A DNA stretch of 64,000 bases from Arthrobacter_M sp030063245 (lineage in GTDB: Bacteria; Actinomycetota; Actinomycetes; Actinomycetales; Micrococcaceae): assembly GCF_051131705.1 (NCBI RefSeq), contig NZ_CP180316.1, forward strand, positions 558,001-622,000, written 5' to 3'. This document shows positions 36,018-44,740 of the stretch, in pieces. Below the pieces are notes generated by a model. The model was given only the letters and a program-made list of their open reading frames with translations, was not told the origin of the DNA and ran no database searches. Each line of letters starts with the position of its first letter. Within the stretch, counting starts at the first letter, position 1. The position numbers and the translations under genes are program-made.

Positions 36018-37526
36018 TTAAGGGAGGGGGCTGACCAGCAGAAATGCCAGAACCGGATTCGCGGATAGACCAAAACACACTGAAACTATGCTCAGGATAA
36101 CCGCGGACCGGGCACTCCACGGGACGGGAACAGCGTCTGGGTCGACCGGACCGCCCTCGTCCGGTTCCGCGTCACCTGCCGCCTCGGGTTCGGCCGCGCC
36201 TCGGTCCACCCGTTCGATGGCCTTCCCCGAAGGCGACGATTGGAAGAGCCGGTAGATCCAGCGCAGATAGTAAAAGACGCTGGCCACGGAGTTGATCAAT
36301 GCGAGCACCACCAGCCAGCCGAATCCCGCGTCGAGCGCGGCGGTGAAGGCAGTGAGTTTGCCGACGAAGACGGCGGTGGGAGGCGTGCCGATCAGCCCGA
36401 ACAGACAGAAGATTAGGCTCAGCGCCAGCCATCGGTGCCGGCGGAAAAAGCCGCGGTAATCGTCCAAGGTCCGTAGCGTGGTGAACGCACAGACGACGGC
36501 GAAGGCACCGAGATTGGTGACGGTGTAGCCGAGCAGGTAGAACAGCAGGCTGGGCAGGGCAAGCTCGGAATGCCCGACGGCGGCAGTCACCATCAGCAGA
36601 TATCCGACCTGGCTGATGGTGGAGTAGGAGAGCAGGCGCAGCACGCGGGCCTGAAAAAACGCGGCCAGGTTTCCGAGTGTCATGGTCAGGGCCGCCAGCA
36701 ACGCCAGTATCAGCGGCCACGCCGTCGGCACTCCAGTCAGTGAACTGAGCCGGAAGAGTGCCACGAGAGCGCCGATCTTGGGAATCGTGGAGATGAACGC
36801 GGCGGCCGGCCCCGTGGTGCCGTCGATGGCGTCCGGTACCCAGAAATGCGCCGGTACGGCGCCGGCTTTGAACAGCAGCCCGGCGGCAACGGCCAGCAGC
36901 CCGACGGCGGCGGCTCCCGCGGGTGCACCGGGCAAGGTGCGGGTCAGGCCGGCATAGGTGGTGCTCCCGCCGACGCCGAACAGCACCGTGATCCCCACCA
37001 GCAGCAGCACGCCGAACAGTGCGCCCATCAGGTAGTACTTGAGCATGGCCTCGGTGCCGGCGGAGTCCTTGGCGAATCCCACCAGGGCGTAGAGCGGAAT
37101 GCTGGCGAGCAGATAGCCGGCTCCCAGCACCAGCAGGTCGCTGGCGCCGGCCAGGACCAGCGTCCCGAGGGCCCCAAGCAGCAGCAGAACGTAAAACTCC
37201 GATTCCCTTTTGTGACCGCCGAACCGTCCGCCGGCCAGCACCAGGATGACGGCGGTACCGGCCAGTACCGCTAGGCGGGTCGTGCTCAGGGACGTGTCAA
37301 TGGTGAAAGTAGCCGCCGCGGTCACTTCCGCGGGCCGGGATGTTCGGGCCACAGACAGGATCAGTGCCGCTCCAACGGCCGCCAGCGCGATCCAGCGGGA
37401 CAGATGCTGCCGGCGCCTCGGGAGCCAGCTGCCCAGTAGCAGGATGACAACGGCGGCCAGCGCCACGATGATCTCTGGCGCCAGGGCTGCGAGACTGATG
37501 GCGTCCCCCGCCGGCATTCCATTCAC
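36018..37526 (-). CDS. nuoN: NuoN-like membrane subunit
   Basis: Antiporter-like subunit of complex I, 502 residues, with about 14 helices. The conserved block FKAGAVPAHFWVPDAIDG keeps the mid-membrane Lys, and FISTIPKIGALVALFR keeps the second Lys. At the helix-5 position where E. coli NuoN has its essential Glu (ELxSLPLY), this protein reads YLLASIPLY, so the Glu appears to be lost. The C-terminal tail is acidic (EPDEGGPVD). GTG at 37526 overlaps the nuoM stop. Confidence 0.9.
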   Translation of the reverse strand: MNGMPAGDAISLAALAPEIIVALAAVVILLLGSWLPRRRQHLSRWIALAAVGAALILSVARTSRPAEVTAAATFTIDTSLSTTRLAVLAGTAVILVLAGGRFGGHKRESEFYVLLLLGALGTLVLAGASDLLVLGAGYLLASIPLYALVGFAKDSAGTEAMLKYYLMGALFGVLLLVGITVLFGVGGSTTYAGLTRTLPGAPAGAAAVGLLAVAAGLLFKAGAVPAHFWVPDAIDGTTGPAAAFISTIPKIGALVALFRLSSLTGVPTAWPLILALLAALTMTLGNLAAFFQARVLRLLSYSTISQVGYLLMVTAAVGHSELALPSLLFYLLGYTVTNLGAFAVVCAFTTLRTLDDYRGFFRRHRWLALSLIFCLFGLIGTPPTAVFVGKLTAFTAALDAGFGWLVVLALINSVASVFYYLRWIYRLFQSSPSGKAIERVDRGAAEPEAAGDAEPDEGGPVDPDAVPVPWSARSAVILSIVSVCFGLSANPVLAFLLVSPLP

Positions 37527-39193
37527 GGGGCAGCCGCAGCGACGAGGGCGATCAGCGCGTGCGCCGCGGGCTCGATCAGATCCAGCAGGAATCGCGGCAA
37601 AACCCCGACGACGATGGCCAGCACCAGCAGGGGAGCGACCGAGAGCAGCTCGCGCGGGCGCAGATCACCCGGCGTTCCAGCACTCAATAATCCAGCACTC
37701 GGCGCGCCAGACTCCAACTGCTCCGCCGTTGGCTGCCGCACCGGTCCGAGGAACATCTGCGCCAGCATCCGCAGCAGCAGGGCCGCGGTGATCAGGATGC
37801 CCAGCAGGGCCAGCGCAGTGGGAACGGGTGCGGCTTCCAGGCTGCCCGTGAAGATCTGGAACTCCGCGATGAACCCGGAGAGGCCGGGCAGGCCCAGGGA
37901 GCCGAAGACGGCGACGGCGGTGAGTCCGGCAAACCGGGGGGCGCCGCCGGCGAGGCCTCCGTAGGCGGACATCTCGTAGGTGTGACCGCGTTCAAAGAGC
38001 GCCCCTGCCAGCAGGAACAGTGCCCCGGTCAGAAGTCCGTGGCTGAGCATTTGGGTCACTGCGCCCGTGACGGCAAGGCTGGCGGCGTGGGGATTGCTTC
38101 CCGCGGCGAGACCCGCAGCTCCGAGGCCCAAAATGATGTAACCCATGTGATTCACCGAGGTATAGGCCACCATCCGCTTGAAGTTGGTCTGCGCCATGGC
38201 TACCAGCGCGCCGTAGAGCACGGAGACCAGACCGACGATGACGAAGCCCATGGCGTAGCTGCGCCACGGACCGGGCAGGATGGGCATGGCGATCCGGACG
38301 AAGCCGAAAGTCCCCATTTTGAGCAGCACCCCGGCCAGGATCACCGAGCCCGGCGCCGGGGCGTCCGTGTGCGCCGGCGGCAGCCAAGTATGGAATGGCA
38401 CGGTGGGGGTCTTGACGGCCAGTCCGATGCTGATGGCCAGCAGTGCCAGGCCACCCAGCACCGGATCATTCTTCAGTGGATCCTGCCGGATGAGCTCGAC
38501 GATGTCGAAAGTGTGCGGATCGCTGGCCAGGTACAGCACGATGAAACCCAGCAGCAGGGCCAGTGAGCCGATGAAGGTGTAGAGGAAGAACTGCAGCGCC
38601 GAACGGACGGCACTCCCGTGACCCCAGACCGCAATAATGAAGTACATGCCGACGATTGACAGGTCGAAGAAGATGAAGAACAGGATCAGGTCCAGGGAGA
38701 CGAACAGCCCCAGGGACACGGTCTGCAGGAACAAGAACAGCGCGGCATGCGCCCGGGGACGGTGCTCCTGGCGCACCGAATAGATGGCGCAGACGAGGAA
38801 AAGCAAAGCTGTCAGGGCGACCAGCGGGAGGGAAAGCCCGTCCACGCCCACGTGATATCCCGACCCCAAGGTGGGCATCCAGGCGAAATTCGTCTCATAG
38901 CCGATCGCGCCCGTCCCGGCACCGGCCTGGACCCCGGCACTCCCACCGCTCCTGCCGCCGCCTGCCGCGTAATCGATCCACAGCGCTCCTACTAAACCGA
39001 GGTCGACGGCGGCTGTCGCGATCCAGATCCAGCCCACCAGCCGCCGTCGTGCTTCAGGGACCAACAACAGGGCGGCTCCGACCACGACCGGAAGAAACAC
39101 GATGAAGGAGAGCACCGGCAGTTCAGGAAACACGGTCACCTCCGAAAACGCGGTCACCTCGGAAAACGCGGTCACCTCGGAATACACGGTCAC
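37523..39193 (-). CDS. nuoM: NuoM-like membrane subunit
   Basis: Antiporter-like complex I subunit of 556 residues. KTPTVPFHTWLPPAHTDAP retains the channel Lys and the family signature. At the position of the E. coli helix-5 Glu (FWEMMLVPMYF) it reads FFDLSIVGMYF, with Asp instead. The N-terminus has an unusual ~20-residue extension of SEVTAF repeats encoded by an 18-base tandem repeat. ATG at 39193 overlaps the nuoL stop by four bases; a start inside the repeats is also possible because each unit contains GAGGTG. Confidence 0.91.
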   Translation of the reverse strand: MTVYSEVTAFSEVTAFSEVTVFPELPVLSFIVFLPVVVGAALLLVPEARRRLVGWIWIATAAVDLGLVGALWIDYAAGGGRSGGSAGVQAGAGTGAIGYETNFAWMPTLGSGYHVGVDGLSLPLVALTALLFLVCAIYSVRQEHRPRAHAALFLFLQTVSLGLFVSLDLILFFIFFDLSIVGMYFIIAVWGHGSAVRSALQFFLYTFIGSLALLLGFIVLYLASDPHTFDIVELIRQDPLKNDPVLGGLALLAISIGLAVKTPTVPFHTWLPPAHTDAPAPGSVILAGVLLKMGTFGFVRIAMPILPGPWRSYAMGFVIVGLVSVLYGALVAMAQTNFKRMVAYTSVNHMGYIILGLGAAGLAAGSNPHAASLAVTGAVTQMLSHGLLTGALFLLAGALFERGHTYEMSAYGGLAGGAPRFAGLTAVAVFGSLGLPGLSGFIAEFQIFTGSLEAAPVPTALALLGILITAALLLRMLAQMFLGPVRQPTAEQLESGAPSAGLLSAGTPGDLRPRELLSVAPLLVLAIVVGVLPRFLLDLIEPAAHALIALVAAAAP

Positions 39194-39195
39194 CT
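39133..39195. repeat. 18-bp tandem repeat at the nuoL/nuoM junction
   Basis: Units at 39133-39150, 39151-39168 and 39169-39186 plus a half unit to 39195 share the core CGGTCACCTCGGAAAACG. They encode the SEVTAF repeats of the NuoM N-terminus. On the coding strand every unit contains GAGGTGACC, so each repeat supplies a Shine-Dalgarno-like GAGG and a GTG. Confidence 0.88.
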
Positions 39196-41082
39196 CATGA
39201 CGACGAATAGGACGGCAAGGACGGTCATTACAATCAGCGCCTGGGCGTAATACTGGTAAATTAGGCCGGTCTGCGGACGGCGGGCGGAGCGCGCCAGCTG
39301 CCGCACTACTGAGGTGAGGCCGCCGACGGCGCCGCTGAGCCGGCGCTCCAGCCGCAGGTCAGTGAGCGTGGCGGCTTTCAAGACAAGCACCGCCGCCGCG
39401 TCGACGCTGCGGGCCAGCATCCGGTCGTCGAACCGGGCCAGCGAAACCGCGAGCGCCATGGTCGGGCGGGAGATGAGCACGGTCGCGGCGTGTTCCAGGC
39501 CGAGCCAGTCACCCGACAGGCCCGTCACCCCCGCCGCCGGCACACCCAACAGCGTGCCCTCGCCGGCCAGCCGCCGGGTTTGCTGGCAATAAATCCATAC
39601 GGTGACGGCGAGGGCCACAAGTCCCGAGACTGCCAGTTCCCACGGCGCCGGGCCGCCGATTTTCGGCAGTCCGAGGAACTCCTGCCACCATTTCCCGATG
39701 GACGGCACACCGAAAAGACCAAGTAGCACCGCTGCTGCGGCGAGGACGGGCATCGGCAGCAGCACGGCGGTGGGGAGGGCACGGCGGCGTTTTCCGGGCG
39801 CTGGTTGCGGCTTTGCCCAGACCACGGCCAGCGCCTTAGCCGCGTAGGCTGCGCTCACGGCGGCGGCGGCAAGCCCGACGACGTAGAGCGCGGGGGATTG
39901 CCGCAGAACGCCGGCGAGGACCGCGTCTTTGGCGGTCCAGATGGATAGCGGCGGCAGGCCGCCCAGCGCGAGGACACCCATGGTGAAGGTGATTCCAGCG
40001 GTCCGGTACCCGCCTAGAGAGCCGTGCGTACCTCCCCGTGCGACGCCGCGAAGTTCCAGCAGATCCTTGGTTCCCAGGTAACTCAGCCAGGCTCCCGCCA
40101 CCAGGAAAAGCAGGGATTTGACCGCTGCATGGGCCACGAACTGGGCGCCGCCGCCGACGACGCTTCCGGCGCCGGCGGCGAGCACGATGAAGCCGATCTG
40201 CGAACAGGTGGAGGCGGCCAGCAGCTGTTTGAGGTCTCGCTGCGCGAAGGCGACGGCGCCCAGCAGCAGCGCGGTCAACGCACCGATCCAGGCCACCGCG
40301 GCGCCCAACCATCCGGTGGCGGCCATCCCGGGTTCGATCCGCAGCAGCAGATACCCGCCGGCGGCAACCATGGTGGCCGAATGCAGCAGAGCTGAAACGG
40401 GGGAGGGTCCGGCCATGGCGTGCGAGAGCCAGAAACTAAAGGGCAGCTGTGCGGACTTCCCCAGGGCGGCCAGGGCCAATCCGGCCAGAGCCACATCCCG
40501 CCAGCCGCTCGGCATCCCGGCGAGGGCATCCAGGCGCAGCCCTGCGGCGCCACCGGCCAGGGCTGCACCCGCGGCCAGATACATCCCCAGATCCGCCGTC
40601 CGCGTGGTGATGAACGCCAGGGTTGCGGATTTGACCCGTCCCGCGTCCGGCCACCAGTATCCGATCAGCGCATAGGAGACGGCCCCCATCACCTCCCAGG
40701 AGCCGAGCAGCGTCAAAGTCTCCGTCGACGTGACCGTGATCAGCATGGCGGCAACGAAAAGCAGCATGAGACCGAAAAACCGTGCCCTCGCCTCCTGCCG
40801 CCCGATGTCAGCGCTGGAGAAGACGACGACGGCCAGAAAGATCGCGGACACCGTCATCACTGCCAGCGCGGCAAGCCCGTCCACGGCCAGCCCGGCCGGG
40901 ATGCCTTCCAACGCGGGTACTTCGACGGCGGGGCGCAGCACCGTCGCCGCGACAGCCAGGCCCAGCAGCGCCACGGCCACCGCAACGGCCAGCGGTGCAG
41001 CGGCGGCGTTGGCCCGGCGGCCGGACAGCAGCAGGATTCCTCCGGCCAGCGCCGGAAGAAGAATCAGCAGCCACAGGACCAT
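39190..41082 (-). CDS. nuoL: NuoL-like membrane subunit
   Basis: Largest antiporter-like subunit, 630 residues. GSWEVMGAVSYALIGYWW keeps the helix-5 Glu, LPFSFWLSHAMAGPSPVSAL and LLHSATMVAAGGYLLLR keep the conserved channel motifs, and HAAVKSLLFLVAGA the helix-10 His/Lys. The C-terminal lateral region is shorter than in E. coli NuoL but ends with a hydrophobic helix. It lies between nuoK and nuoM with minimal spacing. Confidence 0.92.
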   Translation of the reverse strand: MVLWLLILLPALAGGILLLSGRRANAAAAPLAVAVAVALLGLAVAATVLRPAVEVPALEGIPAGLAVDGLAALAVMTVSAIFLAVVVFSSADIGRQEARARFFGLMLLFVAAMLITVTSTETLTLLGSWEVMGAVSYALIGYWWPDAGRVKSATLAFITTRTADLGMYLAAGAALAGGAAGLRLDALAGMPSGWRDVALAGLALAALGKSAQLPFSFWLSHAMAGPSPVSALLHSATMVAAGGYLLLRIEPGMAATGWLGAAVAWIGALTALLLGAVAFAQRDLKQLLAASTCSQIGFIVLAAGAGSVVGGGAQFVAHAAVKSLLFLVAGAWLSYLGTKDLLELRGVARGGTHGSLGGYRTAGITFTMGVLALGGLPPLSIWTAKDAVLAGVLRQSPALYVVGLAAAAVSAAYAAKALAVVWAKPQPAPGKRRRALPTAVLLPMPVLAAAAVLLGLFGVPSIGKWWQEFLGLPKIGGPAPWELAVSGLVALAVTVWIYCQQTRRLAGEGTLLGVPAAGVTGLSGDWLGLEHAATVLISRPTMALAVSLARFDDRMLARSVDAAAVLVLKAATLTDLRLERRLSGAVGGLTSVVRQLARSARRPQTGLIYQYYAQALIVMTVLAVLFVVMR

Positions 41083-41087
41083 ACCCG

Positions 41088-41393
41088 TTATCCCGCCAAA
41101 TCCGAGGCGGAATCAGCCATGTCCACATCGCGGGCGCGGAAAATGGCGGTGGTGATGGCAAAGCCCATCGCCATCTCCACCGCCATCACGCTGATCGCCA
41201 GCAGGACCAGGACCTGCCCGTCCGGGCGTGCGTCCGTGGTGAAAAACCAGAAAGCGGCGGCGGCCACGATGATGCCGTTGATGGCCAGCTCCAGGCCCAT
41301 CAGGATCATCACGATGGACTGCTGGCTCAGCAACCCGTAGAGCCCCACCGCAAAGAGCGCCGCCGCCAGCAGCAGGAACAGCTGGAGCATCAT
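41088..41393 (-). CDS. nuoK: NuoK-like membrane subunit
   Basis: Three-helix subunit of 101 residues (MrpC-like). LMGLELAINGIIVAAAAFW carries the conserved membrane Glu of helix 2, and ISVMAVEMAMGFAITTAIF the second Glu in helix 3, both essential for proton passage in E. coli. Starts four bases before the nuoJ stop. Confidence 0.93.
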   Translation of the reverse strand: MMLQLFLLLAAALFAVGLYGLLSQQSIVMILMGLELAINGIIVAAAAFWFFTTDARPDGQVLVLLAISVMAVEMAMGFAITTAIFRARDVDMADSASDLAG

Positions 41394-41947
41394 TTCCCCA
41401 ATCCTCCCCGCACCGGATCATCGGGAGTTCGACGCCGCAGGTTATCGCCGAACCTGTCATAACGGCCGCGATGCGTGGAGAGCACGACGACGGCGATCAT
41501 CGTCGCGAACAGTGCCAGACCGATGACGATCATCACCAGCATGTGCGGACCCATCAAGTCCATCCCGAGCGCGAGCGTAGGGTCCGACGTCGCCCGACCG
41601 CCGGACGGCCACGGGGTGAGGAGGGCGCCGGCCGCGAGCAAGACGAAGACGACGGCGGCAATGACCAGTGACATGCGGTTGTTATGGACCATTTTCATCG
41701 GCATGAGTCCGGCGGGGTTCATCATGTACATGACCATGAAGACGGCCATGATCATCATTTCCATCACCATCATCAGTATCACTAGCGCCCCGAGGTAAGA
41801 CAGGCCCAGCAGCAGGATGGGGATTGCCGCGACCACGAAGGACGCCAGCAGAGCGAGCGTCGCGCGCGCCATCGAGTCCACCCGGAACACCGCGATGCCC
41901 GCCGCCACCGCACCGACGGCGCAGATGAGGAAAATTACGGTCTGCAT
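41390..41947 (-). CDS. nuoJ: NuoJ-like membrane subunit
   Basis: Five-helix subunit of 185 residues. LLGLSYLGALVILMMVMEMM matches the pi-bulge helix 3 region (the usual Tyr plus GA motif is kept). An unusual Met-rich run follows (MMIMAVFMVMYMM). ATG at 41947 has GAGGAGG at 7 bases. It ends in a charged tail, RGRYDRFGDNLRRRTPDD, longer than is typical. Confidence 0.9.
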   Translation of the reverse strand: MQTVIFLICAVGAVAAGIAVFRVDSMARATLALLASFVVAAIPILLLGLSYLGALVILMMVMEMMIMAVFMVMYMMNPAGLMPMKMVHNNRMSLVIAAVVFVLLAAGALLTPWPSGGRATSDPTLALGMDLMGPHMLVMIVIGLALFATMIAVVVLSTHRGRYDRFGDNLRRRTPDDPVRGGLGK

Positions 41948-41957
41948 CACTGCCTCC

Positions 41958-42896
41958 TCAGATCCATCCGACAAGCACAAAAATCGATACTGCCAGCGCC
42001 TGGAGAATCGTCAGCGGCAACAGCACCAGCCAGCTGATCTCGGTGAAACGCTCCATCCGCACCGCCGGCACCCGGCGGCCGATCCAGACCAGGACTGCCA
42101 GAACGGCTACCGTCTTGAACAGGACCCAGGGCCAGGCTGGCAGCAGCGGGCCCGCACCGCCGCCCAGGAACAGCGGAACGGCCATGGCGGCGCCGGCCGT
42201 CAGCAGCAGGTACCTCCCGGCGAGGAGCAGTAACCTGTCGATTCCGGAGATTCCTGCTGCAGCTCCGCCGGCGATTTCCCTGCCCACCGGCTGATTGAAC
42301 GGGCCGAAGAAGGCGAACGCCAGCAAGGAGAGCAGGAAAACCAGGAACGCGGCAGGCATATACACCACGAACCACAGGTGCCCGGGCTGTTCCTGCACGG
42401 CGGCAATGTCGCTGACCCGCAGGGAGCCGGCGCCCACGGCCGCCGTGATCAGCGCGAACATATGCGGGAGTTCGTACGCTAACCCTTGTGCCAGGAAACG
42501 ATTGGCTCCCACTAGGCCCCAGATGGAATTGGATCCCCATCCCACCATCCATACCGCGGCCCAGGCCAGCACTTCCATCGCATTGAACCAAACCACGCCA
42601 ACCGACAGATCACTGATGGCGTGCTGTCCCAGCGGGATCACCAGGACGGCCAGCAGCGCCGCCAGCGGCAGCAGCCCGGTGCCGATCCTGGCGAGCAGGG
42701 CGTCCGCGCCGGGGGTGATGCTGCGTTGACGGATGAGCAGCCGGGCGGTCTCCCGGCCAGGCCCCGCCAGCGCGGCCACCGGCGAGGTTCCGCTTTCGCG
42801 GGCGCTCAGGAACGCTGACCAGGCTGCAGCAGCGTAGGCCAGGACCCCCAGGAAAACGAAGCCGAGGATGATGTTCCACAGCAGCGCGCTAATCAT
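41958..42896 (-). CDS. nuoH: NuoH-like membrane subunit
   Basis: Membrane subunit of 312 residues that, in complex I, forms the quinone chamber. NRFLAQGLAYELPHMFALI is a good match to NuoH helix 5. The loop that is normally RAPFDxPEAESELVAGY reads GPFNQPVGREIAGGAAA, so most of the conserved acidic residues of the quinone site are missing. It starts inside the end of the upstream gene (8-base overlap). Confidence 0.88.
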   Translation of the reverse strand: MISALLWNIILGFVFLGVLAYAAAAWSAFLSARESGTSPVAALAGPGRETARLLIRQRSITPGADALLARIGTGLLPLAALLAVLVIPLGQHAISDLSVGVVWFNAMEVLAWAAVWMVGWGSNSIWGLVGANRFLAQGLAYELPHMFALITAAVGAGSLRVSDIAAVQEQPGHLWFVVYMPAAFLVFLLSLLAFAFFGPFNQPVGREIAGGAAAGISGIDRLLLLAGRYLLLTAGAAMAVPLFLGGGAGPLLPAWPWVLFKTVAVLAVLVWIGRRVPAVRMERFTEISWLVLLPLTILQALAVSIFVLVGWI

Positions 42897-44346
42897 TCGA
42901 CTGCCCATGAGACTGCACAGGTGTCTGTCCGGACGGCACCTCAGGGGACAGCGGAGGGGACTGCTCCAGCCCCGCTGCCTGTGCCTGCAGCGCTTCGATG
43001 TCGGGATCCAGAGAGGCGACAATCAGACGAACCGCCGCCAGTTCCTGACCCGCGAGCAATTGAGGCAAGGCGGTCAACGCCACCCGGGCGGTCGCAGCGC
43101 GGCTGGCCAAGAGTGACCCGGGGTCCGGAACGGACGTGGACTGACCGGGGTCCGGGGCCCTGCCCAGAGCCAAGACCTCGTCCCCGGCAGCTCCGGATGC
43201 GGGATCGAGCACAATGGAAATGTCGTCCATCCAGCGCAGCACCCTTGCTGTGACGTCGCCGCACAAGCACGACGACACGCCGTTATCCAGGTGCCCGAGA
43301 CCCGCTATTGACCAGCGCAGCAACCGCGAACGCCGCACTGTGCGCAGCCAGCGCCGACATTGGGGATAAAGCGTGTGCCGCCTGGCAGCATAGTCGGCTC
43401 GGGCGGCATCCGTCACGGCAGTGCCGGTCGAAGCAGTGTCAGTCGAAGAAGAATCTGTCACGGCGGCTTCGAGCAGTCCATCGCGCAACCGCCGTCCCGT
43501 GCGGGCAGCGGATTGCCAACCGGCCACGCTCAAGAACCGCTGCAGCGAATCCGCGGCCGCGGCCGCGCTGACGAGTTCGAGGTGTCCGGTCTGCTCCGAC
43601 TGCGCGGCCCCACCGAGCAGGTCCGCCCAGAAGGAGGAGATCGCCCGGCCATCCGTGCCGCCGGCCAGCACGGAGATCTCCGCACATTGGGCAACGTCAC
43701 CTTGCAGGACCAGCCGGACCACCAGCCCTGCTGGCCAATCCGGTAGTGCGGGTCCTAGCACCAGATGGAGCTGATCGAGTTTTAACCCGTCGCGGTCAGC
43801 CCCGCGGTCCGCCATGGGCAGACCTCCCGGCAGTTCCATGTCCATATCCATACCGGACATGTTTGATTCTGAGCCGGCTATATCCATGCCGGACATGTCC
43901 GAGTCCGAGCCAGTATCCGACGTTGCCGTCTCGCTGTCTGCGTGTCCGCTCATGGCCGGGCCGCCGCCGTCGTCCTTGTTCATCGGCTCGGCAGCCATCG
44001 GAGCGACATCGGACCGGTCGGCTTCGAGCCGACGAAACCCCTCCAGATCCCGGAGCGCCGCGGCGGCCGCGTCCAAGCAGTCGGAGGCGGCTTGCGCGGC
44101 AGAGATCACTATCCTGGTCCGGGGTGCTGGCAGCTGCTCCCAAACCCGCCCGGCCGCCTTGTTGAATTCCGGGCCGCCCTGGCCGCACAGCACGAGCATG
44201 TCCGCGTCCGCGGGGCTCAGCGCCTCGGACCAGCCGCGCTCGCGGACCAATTTTTCGACGGCCAGCCGCACCGACGTGGAACCGGGCGTAGTCATCAGGA
44301 AGGGGTGCGGCACGCCGAGGGCGAGCAGCCGGGCGATCAGCTCCAC
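42889..44346 (-). CDS. NuoB/NuoD-like fusion protein lacking Fe-S and quinone-site residues
   Basis: Protein of about 485 residues placed where nuoB-nuoC-nuoD would be. The N-terminal part (about 1-115) resembles NuoB: SPADADMLVLCGQGGPEF then QLPAPRTRIVISAA, but the CC and later Cys ligands of cluster N2 are absent. A Met/Asp/Ser-rich linker (about 140-200) follows. The C-terminal part resembles NuoD: LHLVLGPALPDWPAGLVVRL corresponds to the GPxHPxxHGxxRL start without its His residues, and CGDVTARVLRWMDDI to GDVYDRYLVRMEEM. GTG at 44346 has AAGGAG six bases upstream and lies in the end of nuoA. The assignment is by eye and function is unknown. Confidence 0.65.
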   Translation of the reverse strand: MELIARLLALGVPHPFLMTTPGSTSVRLAVEKLVRERGWSEALSPADADMLVLCGQGGPEFNKAAGRVWEQLPAPRTRIVISAAQAASDCLDAAAAALRDLEGFRRLEADRSDVAPMAAEPMNKDDGGGPAMSGHADSETATSDTGSDSDMSGMDIAGSESNMSGMDMDMELPGGLPMADRGADRDGLKLDQLHLVLGPALPDWPAGLVVRLVLQGDVAQCAEISVLAGGTDGRAISSFWADLLGGAAQSEQTGHLELVSAAAAADSLQRFLSVAGWQSAARTGRRLRDGLLEAAVTDSSSTDTASTGTAVTDAARADYAARRHTLYPQCRRWLRTVRRSRLLRWSIAGLGHLDNGVSSCLCGDVTARVLRWMDDISIVLDPASGAAGDEVLALGRAPDPGQSTSVPDPGSLLASRAATARVALTALPQLLAGQELAAVRLIVASLDPDIEALQAQAAGLEQSPPLSPEVPSGQTPVQSHGQSND

Positions 44347-44684
44347 CGGAAGGCTCCTTCCCGCCATGCATACACAACGGCGGCGAACAGCACGGCGAGA
44401 AAAGTGAACATTTCCACGACCGCGCCAGCTCCCATTCGGCCGACCACCAGCACCCATGGATACATGAAAACCATCTCCATATCGAAGGCCAGGAAGAGCA
44501 CCGCCACCGTGTACCAGCGCACGTGGTACCGCGATACCGCATGCTCGCTCGGCGTCATGCCGGACAGGAACGGCTCGCGGACCAGAGGTTTGCTGACCAC
44601 CCGCACGGATGCCGAAATGGCACAGGCCGCCAGGATGACTGCCACGGCTATGGCCAGAGCCATCAGAGCCAGTCCGAATTCCAC
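44337..44684 (-). CDS. nuoA: NuoA-like membrane subunit
   Basis: Three-helix subunit of 115 residues, first gene of the operon. RYHVRWYTVAVLFLAFDMEM matches the helix 2 region (RFYLVALLFILFDLE in the family). In the loop where complex I has the quinone-switch Cys (YECG), the sequence is FLSG, so Cys is replaced by Ser. The operon is nuoA, NuoB/D-like, H, J, K, L, M, N on the minus strand. Confidence 0.9.
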   Translation of the reverse strand: MEFGLALMALAIAVAVILAACAISASVRVVSKPLVREPFLSGMTPSEHAVSRYHVRWYTVAVLFLAFDMEMVFMYPWVLVVGRMGAGAVVEMFTFLAVLFAAVVYAWREGAFRWS

Positions 44685-44740
44685 GTCGTCATCGCCTCCT
44701 GAAGATCGGCTGCCGGGTCCGGGTGCTGCTCAGACTAGTC

